A stretch of 64,000 bases of DNA from Aeromonas jandaei. Lineage in GTDB: Bacteria > Pseudomonadota > Gammaproteobacteria > Enterobacterales > Aeromonadaceae. The DNA lies in the NCBI RefSeq assembly GCF_037890695.1, contig NZ_CP149571.1, positions 131,501 through 195,500 on the forward strand. The letters run 5' to 3'. Within the stretch, counting starts at the first letter, position 1, and every line of letters starts with the position of its first letter. A program made the translations under genes and the position numbers. The notes under the pieces are model-generated. The model made no database searches, had not been told where the DNA came from, and worked only from the letters and a program-made list of their open reading frames with translations. This document shows, piece by piece, positions 41,824 to 50,637 of this stretch.

Positions 41824-43176
41824 TTACGCTTTCGCTGGCAGGCTCAGGCGAGCGACAGCTTCGACGTGCATGGAGTGCGGGAACATATCGACCGGCTGCA
41901 CCTCGTCCAGCACGAAGCCCTGCTTGACCAGCCAGGCGAGATCGCGGGCCAGGGTCTGCGGGTTGCAGGAGACATAGACCAGACGACGGGGCGCCATGGC
42001 CACCAGGGTCTGCAATACGGCCTTGTCACAGCCTTTGCGCGGCGGATCCATCACCACCACGTCGGCGCTCACCCCTTCGGCGTGCAGGGCAGGCATCAGC
42101 TGCTCCGCCTTGCCGACGTGGAACTCGGTCTGCTCGATGCCGTTGAGGGCCGCATTGCGACGGGCATCGCTGATGGCGCTCTCGACCGACTCGATCCCCA
42201 CTACCTTGGCGGCCTTGCCGGCCAGGAACAGGGAGATGGTGCCGATACCGCAATAGATGTCGAACACCGTCTCGTTGCCGGTCAGCTCGCAATACTCCAG
42301 CGCCTTGGAGTAGAGCACGTCGGTCTGGCTCGGGTTGTTCTGGAAGAAGGAGAGCGGCGAGATCTCGAATTCGAGCTCGTGGATCTTGTCGCGGATCACC
42401 CCGCTGCCCAGCAGCACCCGGTTGTTATCGCCCAGAATGCGGTTGGTGCGCGCCTCGTTGATGTTCTGCACCAGGGTAGTGATCGGCAGATCCTGCAGGG
42501 CCGCCAGCAGCTCGGCTTCGAACGGCAGCTCCTCGCTCAGGGTCACCAGCACCACCATCAGCTCGCCGCTCTTGAAGCCCTTGCGGGTCATCAGGTTGCG
42601 CACACAGCCGGTGTGGTTCACCTCGTCATAGGCTTTGATCTCGTGTGCGCGCATCCAGTTGCGCACCCGGGCGTTCAGCTCCACATGCAGCGAGTCCTGC
42701 ACCGCACAATCATCGGCGGTGATGAGGTCGTGGGAGTGCTTGCGATAAAAACCGATCTCGGCACCGGCGTCACAGCCGCGCACCGCGTACTGCGCCTTGT
42801 TGCGATAGGCGAACGGGGTCTCCATGCCGAGGATGGGATTGACCACGGCCTCACCCAGCCCGACCTGTTCCAGGGCGCTCTGCACCAGACTCTGCTTGAG
42901 CTTGAGCTGGGCCGGATAGGCCAGCGGGCGCACCTGACAGCCACCGCACTCGGTGTTGGGGCAGAAGTCGGCTACCCGGTCGGCGGAGGGCTGGAGCAGC
43001 TCGGCGACCTTGCCGTGCAGGTAGTTGGGCTTCACCTCGGTCAGTTCGACCAACGCCTGCTCACCCGGCAGCAGACCTTCGACAAACAGGGGGCGGTCGA
43101 ACAGGCGTCCTTTGCCATCTCCTTTGTCGGTCAGTTCCAGGATCTCGATCTGGTGTTGATGTCCCACTAGCGGCAT
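41824..43176 (-). CDS. rlmD: 23S rRNA (uracil-C5)-methyltransferase, RumA/RlmD family
   Basis: The protein is 450 residues long. An N-terminal TRAM domain (to about residue 60) precedes the Fe-S cysteines CPNTECGGCQ. The SAM-binding and catalytic region has VFDIYCGIGTISLFLAG, VVMDPPRKGCDKAVLQTL and the nucleophile in VYVSCNPQTLARDL. Family members methylate U1939 (RlmD), U747 (RlmC) or both (RlmCD). The CGGCQ-x-RPLAYPAQLKLKQ block is somewhat closer to RlmCD-type sequences, so the exact target is open. ATG at 43176 with GGAG upstream is preferred over a TTG four codons earlier. Its 3' end is repeated at 41732-41797. Confidence 0.88.
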   Translation of the reverse strand: MPLVGHQHQIEILELTDKGDGKGRLFDRPLFVEGLLPGEQALVELTEVKPNYLHGKVAELLQPSADRVADFCPNTECGGCQVRPLAYPAQLKLKQSLVQSALEQVGLGEAVVNPILGMETPFAYRNKAQYAVRGCDAGAEIGFYRKHSHDLITADDCAVQDSLHVELNARVRNWMRAHEIKAYDEVNHTGCVRNLMTRKGFKSGELMVVLVTLSEELPFEAELLAALQDLPITTLVQNINEARTNRILGDNNRVLLGSGVIRDKIHELEFEISPLSFFQNNPSQTDVLYSKALEYCELTGNETVFDIYCGIGTISLFLAGKAAKVVGIESVESAISDARRNAALNGIEQTEFHVGKAEQLMPALHAEGVSADVVVMDPPRKGCDKAVLQTLVAMAPRRLVYVSCNPQTLARDLAWLVKQGFVLDEVQPVDMFPHSMHVEAVARLSLPAKA

Positions 43177-43188
43177 GAGCGGCTCCAA

Positions 43189-43725
43189 AAGTACAAATAA
43201 AGAGGGGGCGACGGGGCCGGTTTGGCCGACCCGTCACGAAAAGGTGGCAGAGTTTAGCGGAGATCCGGCCAAATTGCAGGCATTAAAAGCCCAATGGTTG
43301 TGGTACTACCCGCCCCGCTTTTGCAGCCCGGCCAAATGGCCCGTGGGCGAGGCCCCGCCAGCCCCCGTTCCCGCGGGTTGCGGCAAGATTTGCATCGTCA
43401 GGATCGGCCAGTCCCCCTGGCGAGCTATCAGTGGCACGCTGCGGCCCGTTGCAGGGACAAACCGCGCGGTATAAATAAAATTTATGGATTTTGCCAAAAT
43501 GGCCAAACCTTTACTTATACCAAGCCAATTGCAACCACATGCGCCTCCGGCAAGCCGGTGATGGCCAGCCGGGCATCCCCTCCGATCCGGACAAGATGGC
43601 CAGCCCGCGCCGCCCTTTCGCGGCTGCGGCAAATTTAGCCCTTGGGCCGCAACGCCCAGCCTGTTAAAATTCCGCCCTTGAAATTATCCTGGGCCCCGCG
43701 CCCGTTCTAGCTAAGGTCTACCGCG
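43189..43725. other. Gene-free divergent region between rlmD and proS
   Basis: 537 bases with no supported gene. It holds repeat copy B and GC-rich stretches (for example CCTTTCGCGGC at 43614-43624, shared with the region after repeat copy A). Promoters for the two divergent genes must lie here but no clear -35/-10 pair was fixed. Confidence 0.6.
43469..43532. repeat. Dispersed intergenic repeat, copy B (ATAAAT-N3-ATTTAT)
   Basis: ATAAAT-AAA-ATTTAT at 43471-43485 is followed by GGATTTTGCC and then ACTTATACCAAGCCAA. It shares CCGTTGCAGGG upstream with copy C and CCTTTCGCGGC downstream with copy A. Confidence 0.6.
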
Positions 43726-45450
43726 ATGCGTACCAGCCAATATCTGCTTTCCACTCTCAAGGAAACCCCCTCCGACGCTGAAGTTGTCAGCCACCAGCTG
43801 ATGCTGCGCGCCGGGATGATCCGTAAACTGGCCTCCGGCATGTATGCCTGGTTGCCAACCGGTCTGCGGGTACTGAAGAAAATCGAGAACATTGTTCGCG
43901 AAGAGATGAACAATGCTGGTGCCATCGAAGTATCCATGCCGGTGGTGCAGCCCGCCGAGCTGTGGCAGGAGTCCGGCCGCTGGGATGACTACGGTCCCGA
44001 GCTGTGCCGCCTGACCGACCGTCACAACCGTCCCTTCGTGCTGGGCCCGACCCACGAAGAGGTGATCACTGCGCTGGTGCGTTACGAAGTGAACAGCTAC
44101 AAGCAGCTGCCGCTCAACCTCTACCAGATCCAGACCAAGTTCCGCGACGAAGTGCGCCCCCGTTTCGGCGTGATGCGTGGCCGCGAATTCCTGATGAAGG
44201 ATGCCTACTCCTTCCATATCGACAAAGAGTCTCTGGTCGATACCTACGAGAAGATGCACGCTGCCTACTGCAAGGCGTTCACCCGCATGGGTCTGAACTT
44301 CCGTCCGGTGCAGGCCGATACCGGCTCCATCGGTGGTACCGGTTCCCACGAATTCCAGGTGCTGGCCGAGAGCGGTGAAGACTTGATCGCCTTCTCCGAT
44401 ACATCAGATTACGCCGCCAACATCGAGATGGCCGAAGCGCTGGCACCGGCCGGCGAGCGCGCTGCCGCCACTGCTGCCCTGACCAAGGTTGCCACCCCGA
44501 ACGTCCACACCATCGACGAAGTGGCTGCCTTCCTGAACGTGGCGCCGACCGCCATCGCCAAGACTCTGCTGGTACTGGGCGAAGAGGATGAAGCTGGCAA
44601 GCAGGCCGTCATCGCGCTGGTACTGCGTGGCGACCACGAGCTGAACGAAATCAAGGCCGAGAAACTCTCTGGCGTAGCCAACCCGCTCACCTTCGCCAAC
44701 GACGAGCAGATCAAAGCGGCCGCCGGTTGCGACGCAGGCTCCATCGGCCCGGTCGGCTTTGCCGGTCGCATCATCGTCGATCGCAGCGCCGCCCATCTGG
44801 CGGACTTCGTCTGCGGCGCCAACGAGACCGGTTTCCACCTGACTGGTGCCAACTGGGATCGCGACATCACCGCTTACGAAGTTGCCGACCTGCGCAACGT
44901 AGTAGAAGGCGACCCGAGCCCGTGCGGCCAGGGCAAGCTGCTGCTCAAGCGCGGTATCGAAGTGGGCCACATCTTCCAGCTGGGTACCAAGTACTCCGAA
45001 GCGATGAAGGCGAGCGTGCTGAACGAAGGCGGCAAGTCCGTCACCATGGAGATGGGTTGCTACGGTATCGGGGTTTCCCGTCTGGTGGCTGCCGCCATCG
45101 AGCAGAACAACGACCAGTACGGCATCATCTGGCCGGACGCCATCGCCCCGTTCGAAGTGGCCATCGTGCCGATGAACATGCACAAGTCCGTGCGCGTTGC
45201 CGAGCTGGCCGAGCAGTTCTACGCCGAGCTGAAAGCGGCCGGTGTGGATGTACTGTTCGATGACCGTAAAGAGCGCCCGGGCGTGATGTTCGCCGACATG
45301 GAGCTGCTGGGCGTGCCGCACGGCATCGTCATCGGCGAGCGCGGCATGGACAACGGCGTGGTCGAGTACAAGTGCCGCCGCACCGGCGAGAAGCAGGAAG
45401 TGGCCATCAGCGACATCGTCGCCATGATCAAGGCCAAACTGGGCCGCTAA
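43726..45450 (+). CDS. proS: Proline--tRNA ligase
   Basis: The protein is 574 residues long. Class II motif 1 is in [21 protein letters not shown], motif 2 in [31 protein letters not shown], and motif 3 in [17 protein letters not shown]. The inserted YbaK-type editing domain (about 225-390), which removes mischarged Ala-tRNA-Pro, is present, so this is the bacterial long form. The anticodon-binding domain closes the protein (about 475-574). It stands alone and is followed by a strong terminator. Confidence 0.97.
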   Translation: MRTSQYLLSTLKETPSDAEVVSHQLMLRAGMIRKLASGMYAWLPTGLRVLKKIENIVREEMNNAGAIEVSMPVVQPAELWQESGRWDDYGPELCRLTDRHNRPFVLGPTHEEVITALVRYEVNSYKQLPLNLYQIQTKFRDEVRPRFGVMRGREFLMKDAYSFHIDKESLVDTYEKMHAAYCKAFTRMGLNFRPVQADTGSIGGTGSHEFQVLAESGEDLIAFSDTSDYAANIEMAEALAPAGERAAATAALTKVATPNVHTIDEVAAFLNVAPTAIAKTLLVLGEEDEAGKQAVIALVLRGDHELNEIKAEKLSGVANPLTFANDEQIKAAAGCDAGSIGPVGFAGRIIVDRSAAHLADFVCGANETGFHLTGANWDRDITAYEVADLRNVVEGDPSPCGQGKLLLKRGIEVGHIFQLGTKYSEAMKASVLNEGGKSVTMEMGCYGIGVSRLVAAAIEQNNDQYGIIWPDAIAPFEVAIVPMNMHKSVRVAELAEQFYAELKAAGVDVLFDDRKERPGVMFADMELLGVPHGIVIGERGMDNGVVEYKCRRTGEKQEVAISDIVAMIKAKLGR

Positions 45451-45471
45451 GCCCACCCTCTTCCCGATATA

Positions 45472-45499
45472 AAAAAGCGCGCCCGATGGCGCGCTTTTT
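45472..45499 (+). terminator. Terminator after proS
   Basis: AAAAAGCGCGCC and GGCGCGCTTTTT pair around CGAT with T-tail; it works in both directions. Confidence 0.92.
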
Positions 45500-45542
45500 G
45501 TTTGTCTTCTCTTCTAAAGCAAAGAGGATTGCCGCAAGGAGC

Positions 45543-46223
45543 CTACTCGTTGCGACCGATAAAGAGATCGGTCACGTGGCAGCTGCTACGCGCCGCCAAT
45601 GCATCGAGCATGTAGGCGGCGGCATCTTCCGGGGTCATGAAACGAGTCGGGTCAACGTGATCCGAGTTGTCCCAGAAGGCGCTGCGGATCCCGCTCGGGT
45701 AGAGGTTCACCAGCCGCAGCGGCGAGCCTTTCAGCTCGGCGCGCAACGACTCCAGAAAGCCGCGCATCCCCCATTTGGAGGCGCAGTAGAGACTCTCGTT
45801 GGCCTTGCCCACCTGAGCGGCAGAGGAGAGCACGTTGGCCAGCACCCCGCCTTTCTCGCCGATAAGGCGCACCGTCTGCTGGGCCACCAGTATGGTGGAG
45901 ACAAGATTGCTCTCCACCACACTGCGGATCTGCTCGGCGGTGTAGATGCCGACCGGGCCGAACTCGCCAACCCCGGCGCAGTGGATCACCATCTCGGGCA
46001 GGCCGCCCCACTCGACGGCGGCGGCAAAGGCCATCTCCACCTCTTCGTGGTGCGCGAGATCGGCGGCAATGCCGATCACCGCCTGACCGAGCTGATCTTC
46101 CTGCTCCTGCAGCTTCTCGTAACGGCGCCCCATCATGGCAACCCGATGGCCCCGCTCAACCAGCCCTGCGGTCAAGGCGCGGCCCAGACCGGAACCAGCC
46201 CCCGTCACTATGATGTAGCCCAT
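45543..46223 (-). CDS. Short-chain dehydrogenase/reductase
   Basis: The protein is 226 residues long. The Rossmann motif TGAGSGLG (residues 7-14), HCAGVG (NAG-like motif), the Ser in LSSAAQVG and the YxxxK catalytic pair (YCASK near residue 147) are all visible. These show a functional NAD(P)(H)-dependent SDR of the classical type. The substrate is unknown. It is followed on the same strand upstream by an outer-membrane barrel gene 28 bases away, so the two may be co-transcribed. Confidence 0.92.
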   Translation of the reverse strand: MGYIIVTGAGSGLGRALTAGLVERGHRVAMMGRRYEKLQEQEDQLGQAVIGIAADLAHHEEVEMAFAAAVEWGGLPEMVIHCAGVGEFGPVGIYTAEQIRSVVESNLVSTILVAQQTVRLIGEKGGVLANVLSSAAQVGKANESLYCASKWGMRGFLESLRAELKGSPLRLVNLYPSGIRSAFWDNSDHVDPTRFMTPEDAAAYMLDALAARSSCHVTDLFIGRNE

Positions 46224-46251
46224 TACTTCTCCTTGTCGTCAGACGCTCAGA

Positions 46252-46878
46252 TTAGAAGGTGAATTCGCCGCCCATGAACCAGCCGTCGATACGCTGGTCG
46301 ACGTTGTCGAAGTCCACATTGGCTTCACGCCAGCCGGCGCGCAGCTTCACCGGCATGTTGGAGAACTTGTAGGAAGCGCCCAGACGGTAGTCATAGTTGT
46401 CCACGTCGTGAGTACGCAGATCACCGAAGAAGGCGAAACCTGTGTTCGGGATGTAGAGTTCGCTGCCGGCGTAGGCCATCACGGTGTCCTTGTCGTAGCC
46501 CTTGCGACCGTAGGAGGTCAGCTCGCCATCGTAGTAACGACCGGTCAGACCCAGATCGATCTTGAACAGATCGTTGTTGAACAGACGGTAGTAGAGGTTC
46601 AGATCGTAGGCAGTCAGCTCGTTCTTGAAGGCGCCGCCGGAGGTGCTGAAGTCGGAGATCTCAAACTTGGCGTTCGGCAGGAAAATGATGCCGTGTTCCA
46701 GCTGCAGGTAGCCGTTCCAGTTGTAGTGATCGTCATAGTTGGTGCTGGCACCATAAACCTGACCACTGCCCTGGGCGTTCCATACGTCGGCACCGGCGGC
46801 GAAACGCCAGTCATTGGCGGCCATGGCACCCTGGCTGCACAGGGCAAACAGAACACCGGCAATCAGCGTCTTTTTCAT
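46252..46878 (-). CDS. Outer-membrane beta-barrel protein, TIGR04219-like
   Basis: The protein is 208 residues long. ATG at 46878 begins a clean signal peptide MKKTLIAGVLFALCSQGAMA; codons upstream in the frame are ignored because GAGG lies just before this ATG. The mature part has alternating strands rich in Tyr/Gly/Asp (WRFAAGADVWNAQGSGQVYG, YDLNLYYRLFNNDLFKIDLGLTG, YRLGASYKF) and ends in GEFTF with a C-terminal Phe, the outer-membrane assembly signal. It resembles the TIGR04219 family of uncharacterised small barrels. Confidence 0.88.
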   Translation of the reverse strand: MKKTLIAGVLFALCSQGAMAANDWRFAAGADVWNAQGSGQVYGASTNYDDHYNWNGYLQLEHGIIFLPNAKFEISDFSTSGGAFKNELTAYDLNLYYRLFNNDLFKIDLGLTGRYYDGELTSYGRKGYDKDTVMAYAGSELYIPNTGFAFFGDLRTHDVDNYDYRLGASYKFSNMPVKLRAGWREANVDFDNVDQRIDGWFMGGEFTF

Positions 46879-46972
46879 CACTTCACTTCCTCTTGCATAC
46901 ATGGAAAGAGCGCTATTTTACCCGGTGCAGCCAAAATACCCAGTCTCAAATCTGAACAAGCGACGACAAATG

Positions 46973-47428
46973 TCAGTGTTTCATATGCTTCATGTTCATC
47001 CCCGCCATCGGCTCGATCGGTTTGACCGGCAGGGAGAGCTCCAGCTTCTCGCCATCATCCATGGTCAGGGTGAGCGGCATCGGAGTTTTTTCGGAGAGCG
47101 CGCCAATCTCGAACAGCATGATGTGGAAGCTGCCGGGCTTGAGCGCAACCTCACCCTTGGCCGGGATCTCGATGCTCTCGACCTGACGCATCTTCATCAC
47201 GCCATTCTCGTGCAGGTGGGTGTGCAGCTCGGCGCGACCCGCCGCAGGAGAGGCTGCCGCCACCAGCTTGACCGGTTTGTCGGCATCGTTCTTGAGCACC
47301 ATGAAGGCGGCGGTGTTGGGAGAGCCCGGCGGCAGCAAACGCACATAGCCGTCAACCGCATCCACCTTGGCCAGCGCGGGAGCCGTCATGCCAAGCACCA
47401 GCAGAGAATAAAACGCACGTTTAAACAT
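46973..47428 (-). CDS. Periplasmic copper chaperone PCuAC
   Basis: The protein is 151 residues long with signal peptide MFKRAFYSLLVLGMTAPALA. The Cu(I) site H-x-M pattern is present: HTHLHENGVMKMRQVESI, then PGSFHIMLF about 20 residues later. The C-terminus is Met/His rich (MAGMNMKHMKH), as in some relatives that bind a second copper. PCuAC proteins deliver copper to cytochrome oxidase CuA sites or buffer it. No sco gene is adjacent. Confidence 0.92.
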   Translation of the reverse strand: MFKRAFYSLLVLGMTAPALAKVDAVDGYVRLLPPGSPNTAAFMVLKNDADKPVKLVAAASPAAGRAELHTHLHENGVMKMRQVESIEIPAKGEVALKPGSFHIMLFEIGALSEKTPMPLTLTMDDGEKLELSLPVKPIEPMAGMNMKHMKH

Positions 47429-47517
47429 GGTTGAAATCCTTTTATGATGTTGTTAAACGGCTCCAAGGTTACTCCGGCAGTAACCTTTGTGCACCCTTCA
47501 ATAACAAGGATTTAGAC

Positions 47518-48267
47518 ATGGCCCCCATTCTCGTCGCCGAGCAGCAGGATGGCTTGCTCACCCTGACGCTCAACCGCCCCGACAAGCGCAATGCCCTCAA
47601 TACCGCCCTCTATCAGCAGCTGGTGAGCGCCCTGCAGCAGGCGGCAAACGATGAGGAGGTGCACGCCCTGCTGCTGCAGGGACAGAGCGACTGCTTTACC
47701 GCGGGCAATGATCTGGCCGATTTTGTCGGCAAGAGCTCGCTGGAACCCGACGATCCCATCCTGCAGTTCCTCCACACCCTGGCCGATTTCCCCAAGCCGG
47801 TGATTGCGGCGGTCGGCGGCCCGGCGGTGGGGATCGGTACCACCATCCTGCTCCACTGCGATCTGGTCTATCTGGCGGATAACGCCCGCCTGCAACTCCC
47901 CTTCGTCGAGCTGGGGCTGGTGCCGGAGTTCGCCTCCAGCCTGCTGCTGCCGCGCATGGTGGGTCACCTCAAGGCAGCGGAGCTGTTGCTGCTGGCCGAG
48001 GCAATCGATGCCGACGAGGCGCTGCGGCTCGGACTCGCCAACAAGGTGGTGGCCGCCGATGCCCTGCTCCCCTTTGCCCGCGAGCAGGGGCTCAAGCTGG
48101 CAGCCAAGGCGCCCAGGGCGGTGCAAAAGAGCAAAGCGCTTATGAAACAGGAGCTCAAACAGGCGGTCCACTTCGTCATCGATCTGGAGGCGCGCGCCTT
48201 CGCCCAGGCGCTGCAAGGGGAAGAGGCGCAGCAGCGCATCGCTCAAAAGCTCAAACGCCGCAGCTAA
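47518..48267 (+). CDS. Enoyl-CoA hydratase/isomerase family protein
   Basis: The protein is 249 residues long with a crotonase fold. The oxyanion-hole blocks FTAGNDLADF (about residues 62-71) and AAVGGPAVGIGTTILLHCDLVYL (about 97-119) are present. The expected catalytic Glu pair is only partly conserved (LVPEFASSLLL), which suits an isomerase-like rather than hydratase role. The ATG at 47518 follows AAGGA and starts at the conserved strand; an extension upstream is not conserved. The substrate is unknown. Confidence 0.9.
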   Translation: MAPILVAEQQDGLLTLTLNRPDKRNALNTALYQQLVSALQQAANDEEVHALLLQGQSDCFTAGNDLADFVGKSSLEPDDPILQFLHTLADFPKPVIAAVGGPAVGIGTTILLHCDLVYLADNARLQLPFVELGLVPEFASSLLLPRMVGHLKAAELLLLAEAIDADEALRLGLANKVVAADALLPFAREQGLKLAAKAPRAVQKSKALMKQELKQAVHFVIDLEARAFAQALQGEEAQQRIAQKLKRRS

Positions 48268-48279
48268 GATCGACGCCTG

Positions 48280-48708
48280 TCAGTTGAGGCGAAAGCGGCC
48301 GATCAGTTCGCAGCCCTGCACCTTGTCCTGCAACTGGATCAGTTTGGCTATTTCGGGGTTGGGGTGGCGCTTCAAGAAGGCGAGCAGGGCGCCGCGGCAG
48401 CAGCCCAGCTCGCTGATCAGCGCCTCGCACTCCCGGTTGGGGCACTGCGGCACCAGCGCCGTCACCAGCTCGGAGGCGAGCTTGAGATAACGCAGCTCGT
48501 AGGCGGGCTCATCCATCGCCCGCCAGAAATCGGCCAGCCGGTGGCAGGTAGCGACCCGCATGCTGGCCAGCTCGGCAAGCGCTACCTCGCTCATCTCGTA
48601 GACATCCCCCAGCGCCTGCTGATAGAAACACACGGCGGCCCCCAGCGAACCGGACTGCCACGACCGCTCCGCCTCCAGCATGTAACGCTGCCAACTCTCT
48701 GGTGTCAT
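48280..48708 (-). CDS. Conserved hypothetical protein, TPR-like helices
   Basis: The protein is 142 residues long with no signal peptide or membrane segment. It appears all-helical; the first 40 residues (WQRYMLEAERSWQSGSLGAAVCFYQQALG) resemble a TPR helix pair. A Cys-containing block CPNRECEALISELGCCRG lies near residue 95. I do not recognise the family. It converges with the enoyl-CoA hydratase gene, and its 3' end is only 12 bases from that gene's. Confidence 0.75.
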   Translation of the reverse strand: MTPESWQRYMLEAERSWQSGSLGAAVCFYQQALGDVYEMSEVALAELASMRVATCHRLADFWRAMDEPAYELRYLKLASELVTALVPQCPNRECEALISELGCCRGALLAFLKRHPNPEIAKLIQLQDKVQGCELIGRFRLN

Positions 48709-48993
48709 CTCACTCCCCCTTGCTATTCATCAGGGTGATCCATGATGGCTAATTGAGAATAAATATCAACCAGATGGTTAGTGCAGGATCTCTCCATTCT
48801 GCTTGGCAAATCGCCATTATTACCCTTATGATCGCGCCGATTTCCCATATCAGGGCCAACCCCGAATGCGACCCCGTCTGCCCCAAATGCTGGGCTGCTC
48901 ACTGCTCTGCGTGCCCCGCATGCTGGTCTGGATCTATTAGCTGCGCTCCATCGAACGCAACCAATTAAATCCATTCAACAAAGGAGTACCAGG

Positions 48994-49671
48994 ATGAAAA
49001 CCTGCCAGCACTGGTCACAGGTCGAATACCTGCATCTGACGGTCAGCAACCCCAACATCCGCCTCAAGGGGCAACACAGCTACTACTCGGGTGCCTGGGA
49101 TGGCCCCTTCGAACAGGAGGTAGTGCGCTACCTCTATGGCGACAGCTTCAGCCGCCATCCCGATACCGGCTGGGAGCCGCTCTGGCATGTCGACCAGCTC
49201 CATATCGGTGACTACGTGCAGATCGCCGCCGGGGTGAAGATCATCATGGGCGGTAACCACACCCACAATACCGCCTTCATCAGCACCTATCCGTTTGCTG
49301 ATCTGGAGGCGCTAAAGCGCAGCTACCGCCCTGCCGGCGATACCCGCATCGGCAACGATGTCTGGATCGGCATGGAGGCGATGATCATGCCCGGCGTCAC
49401 CATCGGCGATGGCGCCATCATCGCCGCCCGGGCGCTGGTCACCAAAGATGTGCCGCCCTACGCCATGGTGGCGGGCACGCCAGCGGCCATAGTGCGGATG
49501 CGCTTCACCGAGAGCGAGATAGCCAGGCTGCAGGCCCTCGCCTGGTGGGATTGGCCGGACGAACAGGTCAATGCCCTGTTGCCACTGATCCAGCAGGGCG
49601 AGGTGACCCTGCTCGAACAAGCTGCCGCCACCTGGCAGAGCCAGGCTTCAACGCCAGATGCGACACCATAA
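48994..49671 (+). CDS. CatB-type O-acetyltransferase (left-handed beta helix)
   Basis: The protein is 225 residues long. Hexapeptide repeats are visible (IGDYVQIAAGVKIIMGGNHTHNT, IGNDVWIGMEAMIMPGVTIGDGAIIAARALVTKDVPPYAMVAGTPA). The catalytic His of the xenobiotic acetyltransferase group lies in GGNHTHNT (about residue 89). CatB/Vat enzymes acetylate chloramphenicol or streptogramins, but chromosomal members often have other substrates, so resistance cannot be claimed. The ATG follows AAGGAG. The 285-base gap before it has no convincing gene. Confidence 0.9.
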   Translation: MKTCQHWSQVEYLHLTVSNPNIRLKGQHSYYSGAWDGPFEQEVVRYLYGDSFSRHPDTGWEPLWHVDQLHIGDYVQIAAGVKIIMGGNHTHNTAFISTYPFADLEALKRSYRPAGDTRIGNDVWIGMEAMIMPGVTIGDGAIIAARALVTKDVPPYAMVAGTPAAIVRMRFTESEIARLQALAWWDWPDEQVNALLPLIQQGEVTLLEQAAATWQSQASTPDATP

Positions 49672-49690
49672 CGCACAGACTGGTATAAAA

Positions 49691-49716
49691 AGAGGGCGAC
49701 CCACGGGTCGCCCTCT
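49691..49716 (-). terminator. Terminator of the ParB-like gene
   Basis: GAGGGCGACCC and GGGTCGCCCTC pair around an ACG/CGT loop. The minus strand continues with TTTTTAT, the plus strand only with TCTCG. Confidence 0.85.
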
Positions 49717-49731
49717 CTCGTTGTCTGGCTG

Positions 49732-50454
49732 TCAGTTCGCCGTCTTCGACTGGTTGAGGCTGCACTGCCGGCCGGGATAACCGGGCAGATCTTTGGCATC
49801 GCTGCCACAGGCAAGCCGTTTGGCCTGCTGCAGCCGAGCCGCCAGATTGGCGCTGTCGATTGGCATCCACTGCATCTGCTTGCCAAGCCAGCTGGCCCAG
49901 GCGAACTCGACAAAGTAGACCTGATCCTGCTTGCTGAAGTAACCCGCATCCTGCAGCAACCCCGCCAGAGTGCGATAGGGGTAGTCAGGCAACTTGTCGA
50001 TGCTGGTCGGCAGCTGCTCCGGCGTGAGGGGTAACCCCTTCTCGTCCTTGAGCCAGGCCCAGTGGTTGTTCTGCATCTGGCTCCAGAAGTTGTCTTTATC
50101 CTGCAAGCGACCGATCACCTTGACCCGCACCTGCTTGACCCCTTGCTGCCAGAGCGCCTTGGTCAGGTGATGTCGATCCACCAGCCAGTAGCCGCCATCC
50201 GGCGCAATCACCACAGGGATCTCTTTCTTTTTCATCAGCTTGTCGAGCTGCTTGGGATTCATGTCCGCCAGCGTCGCCTGGGTTTCATCCACCTGCAACT
50301 GCCCCACCCCACCCTGGGTCGGGTGCAGGGTCTCGATCCCCGCCTCGCACCAGCTACCCACCGCCGTGTCGCGCTGACACGGGGTCAACGCCCAGGCACT
50401 CTGGCTGAGCGCCCCGACCATCAGGAAACAGCCCGGCAATAACCATGCTTTCAT
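49732..50454 (-). CDS. Exported ParB-like (ParBc_2) protein
   Basis: The protein is 240 residues long. The N-terminus MKAWLLPGCFLMVGALSQSAWA is a signal peptide with cleavage near AWA. The mature part has the ParB/Srx-like core: VDETQATLADMNPKQLDKLMKKKE, then VVIAPDGGYWLVDRHHLTKALWQQG, in which DRHH takes the place of the GERR/GNHR-type motif of ParB. This is the ParBc_2 group of uncharacterised exported proteins. A ParB fold outside the cytoplasm cannot be partitioning DNA; function is unknown. Confidence 0.85.
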   Translation of the reverse strand: MKAWLLPGCFLMVGALSQSAWALTPCQRDTAVGSWCEAGIETLHPTQGGVGQLQVDETQATLADMNPKQLDKLMKKKEIPVVIAPDGGYWLVDRHHLTKALWQQGVKQVRVKVIGRLQDKDNFWSQMQNNHWAWLKDEKGLPLTPEQLPTSIDKLPDYPYRTLAGLLQDAGYFSKQDQVYFVEFAWASWLGKQMQWMPIDSANLAARLQQAKRLACGSDAKDLPGYPGRQCSLNQSKTAN

Positions 50455-50637
50455 CGTTTGCTACTCCTAGTCACATTCAATCCCGGACACGCGACAACAC
50501 GACGCCGCCCCGGCGACAGATGAGAGCCGAATGCTGGCGGTCAGACCAGTAAACGGGATATCATGATTTCCCGTCTGTCGGCGACATTTTCTCGCCGAGT
50601 TTTCTCCCCGCTTCACACAATTTGAAGGATCCGACCC

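Noticed and set aside
43175..43474. 99-codon + strand frame running from the rlmD start region
   Set aside because: It overlaps the 5' end of rlmD, has low-complexity composition and lacks a ribosome site; it is an antisense artefact.
48865..48939. Possible 24-codon leader peptide before the CatB-type acetyltransferase
   Set aside because: No ribosome site, no terminator/antiterminator pair and no stall motif were seen, so an attenuation model is not supported.
48753..48968. 71-codon frame with a hydrophobic start and seven Cys residues (CDPVCPKCWAAHCSACPAC)
   Set aside because: No good ribosome site and a Cys-rich end that could arise by chance in this base composition; it overlaps the promoter area of the acetyltransferase gene. 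Conservation would be needed to accept it.
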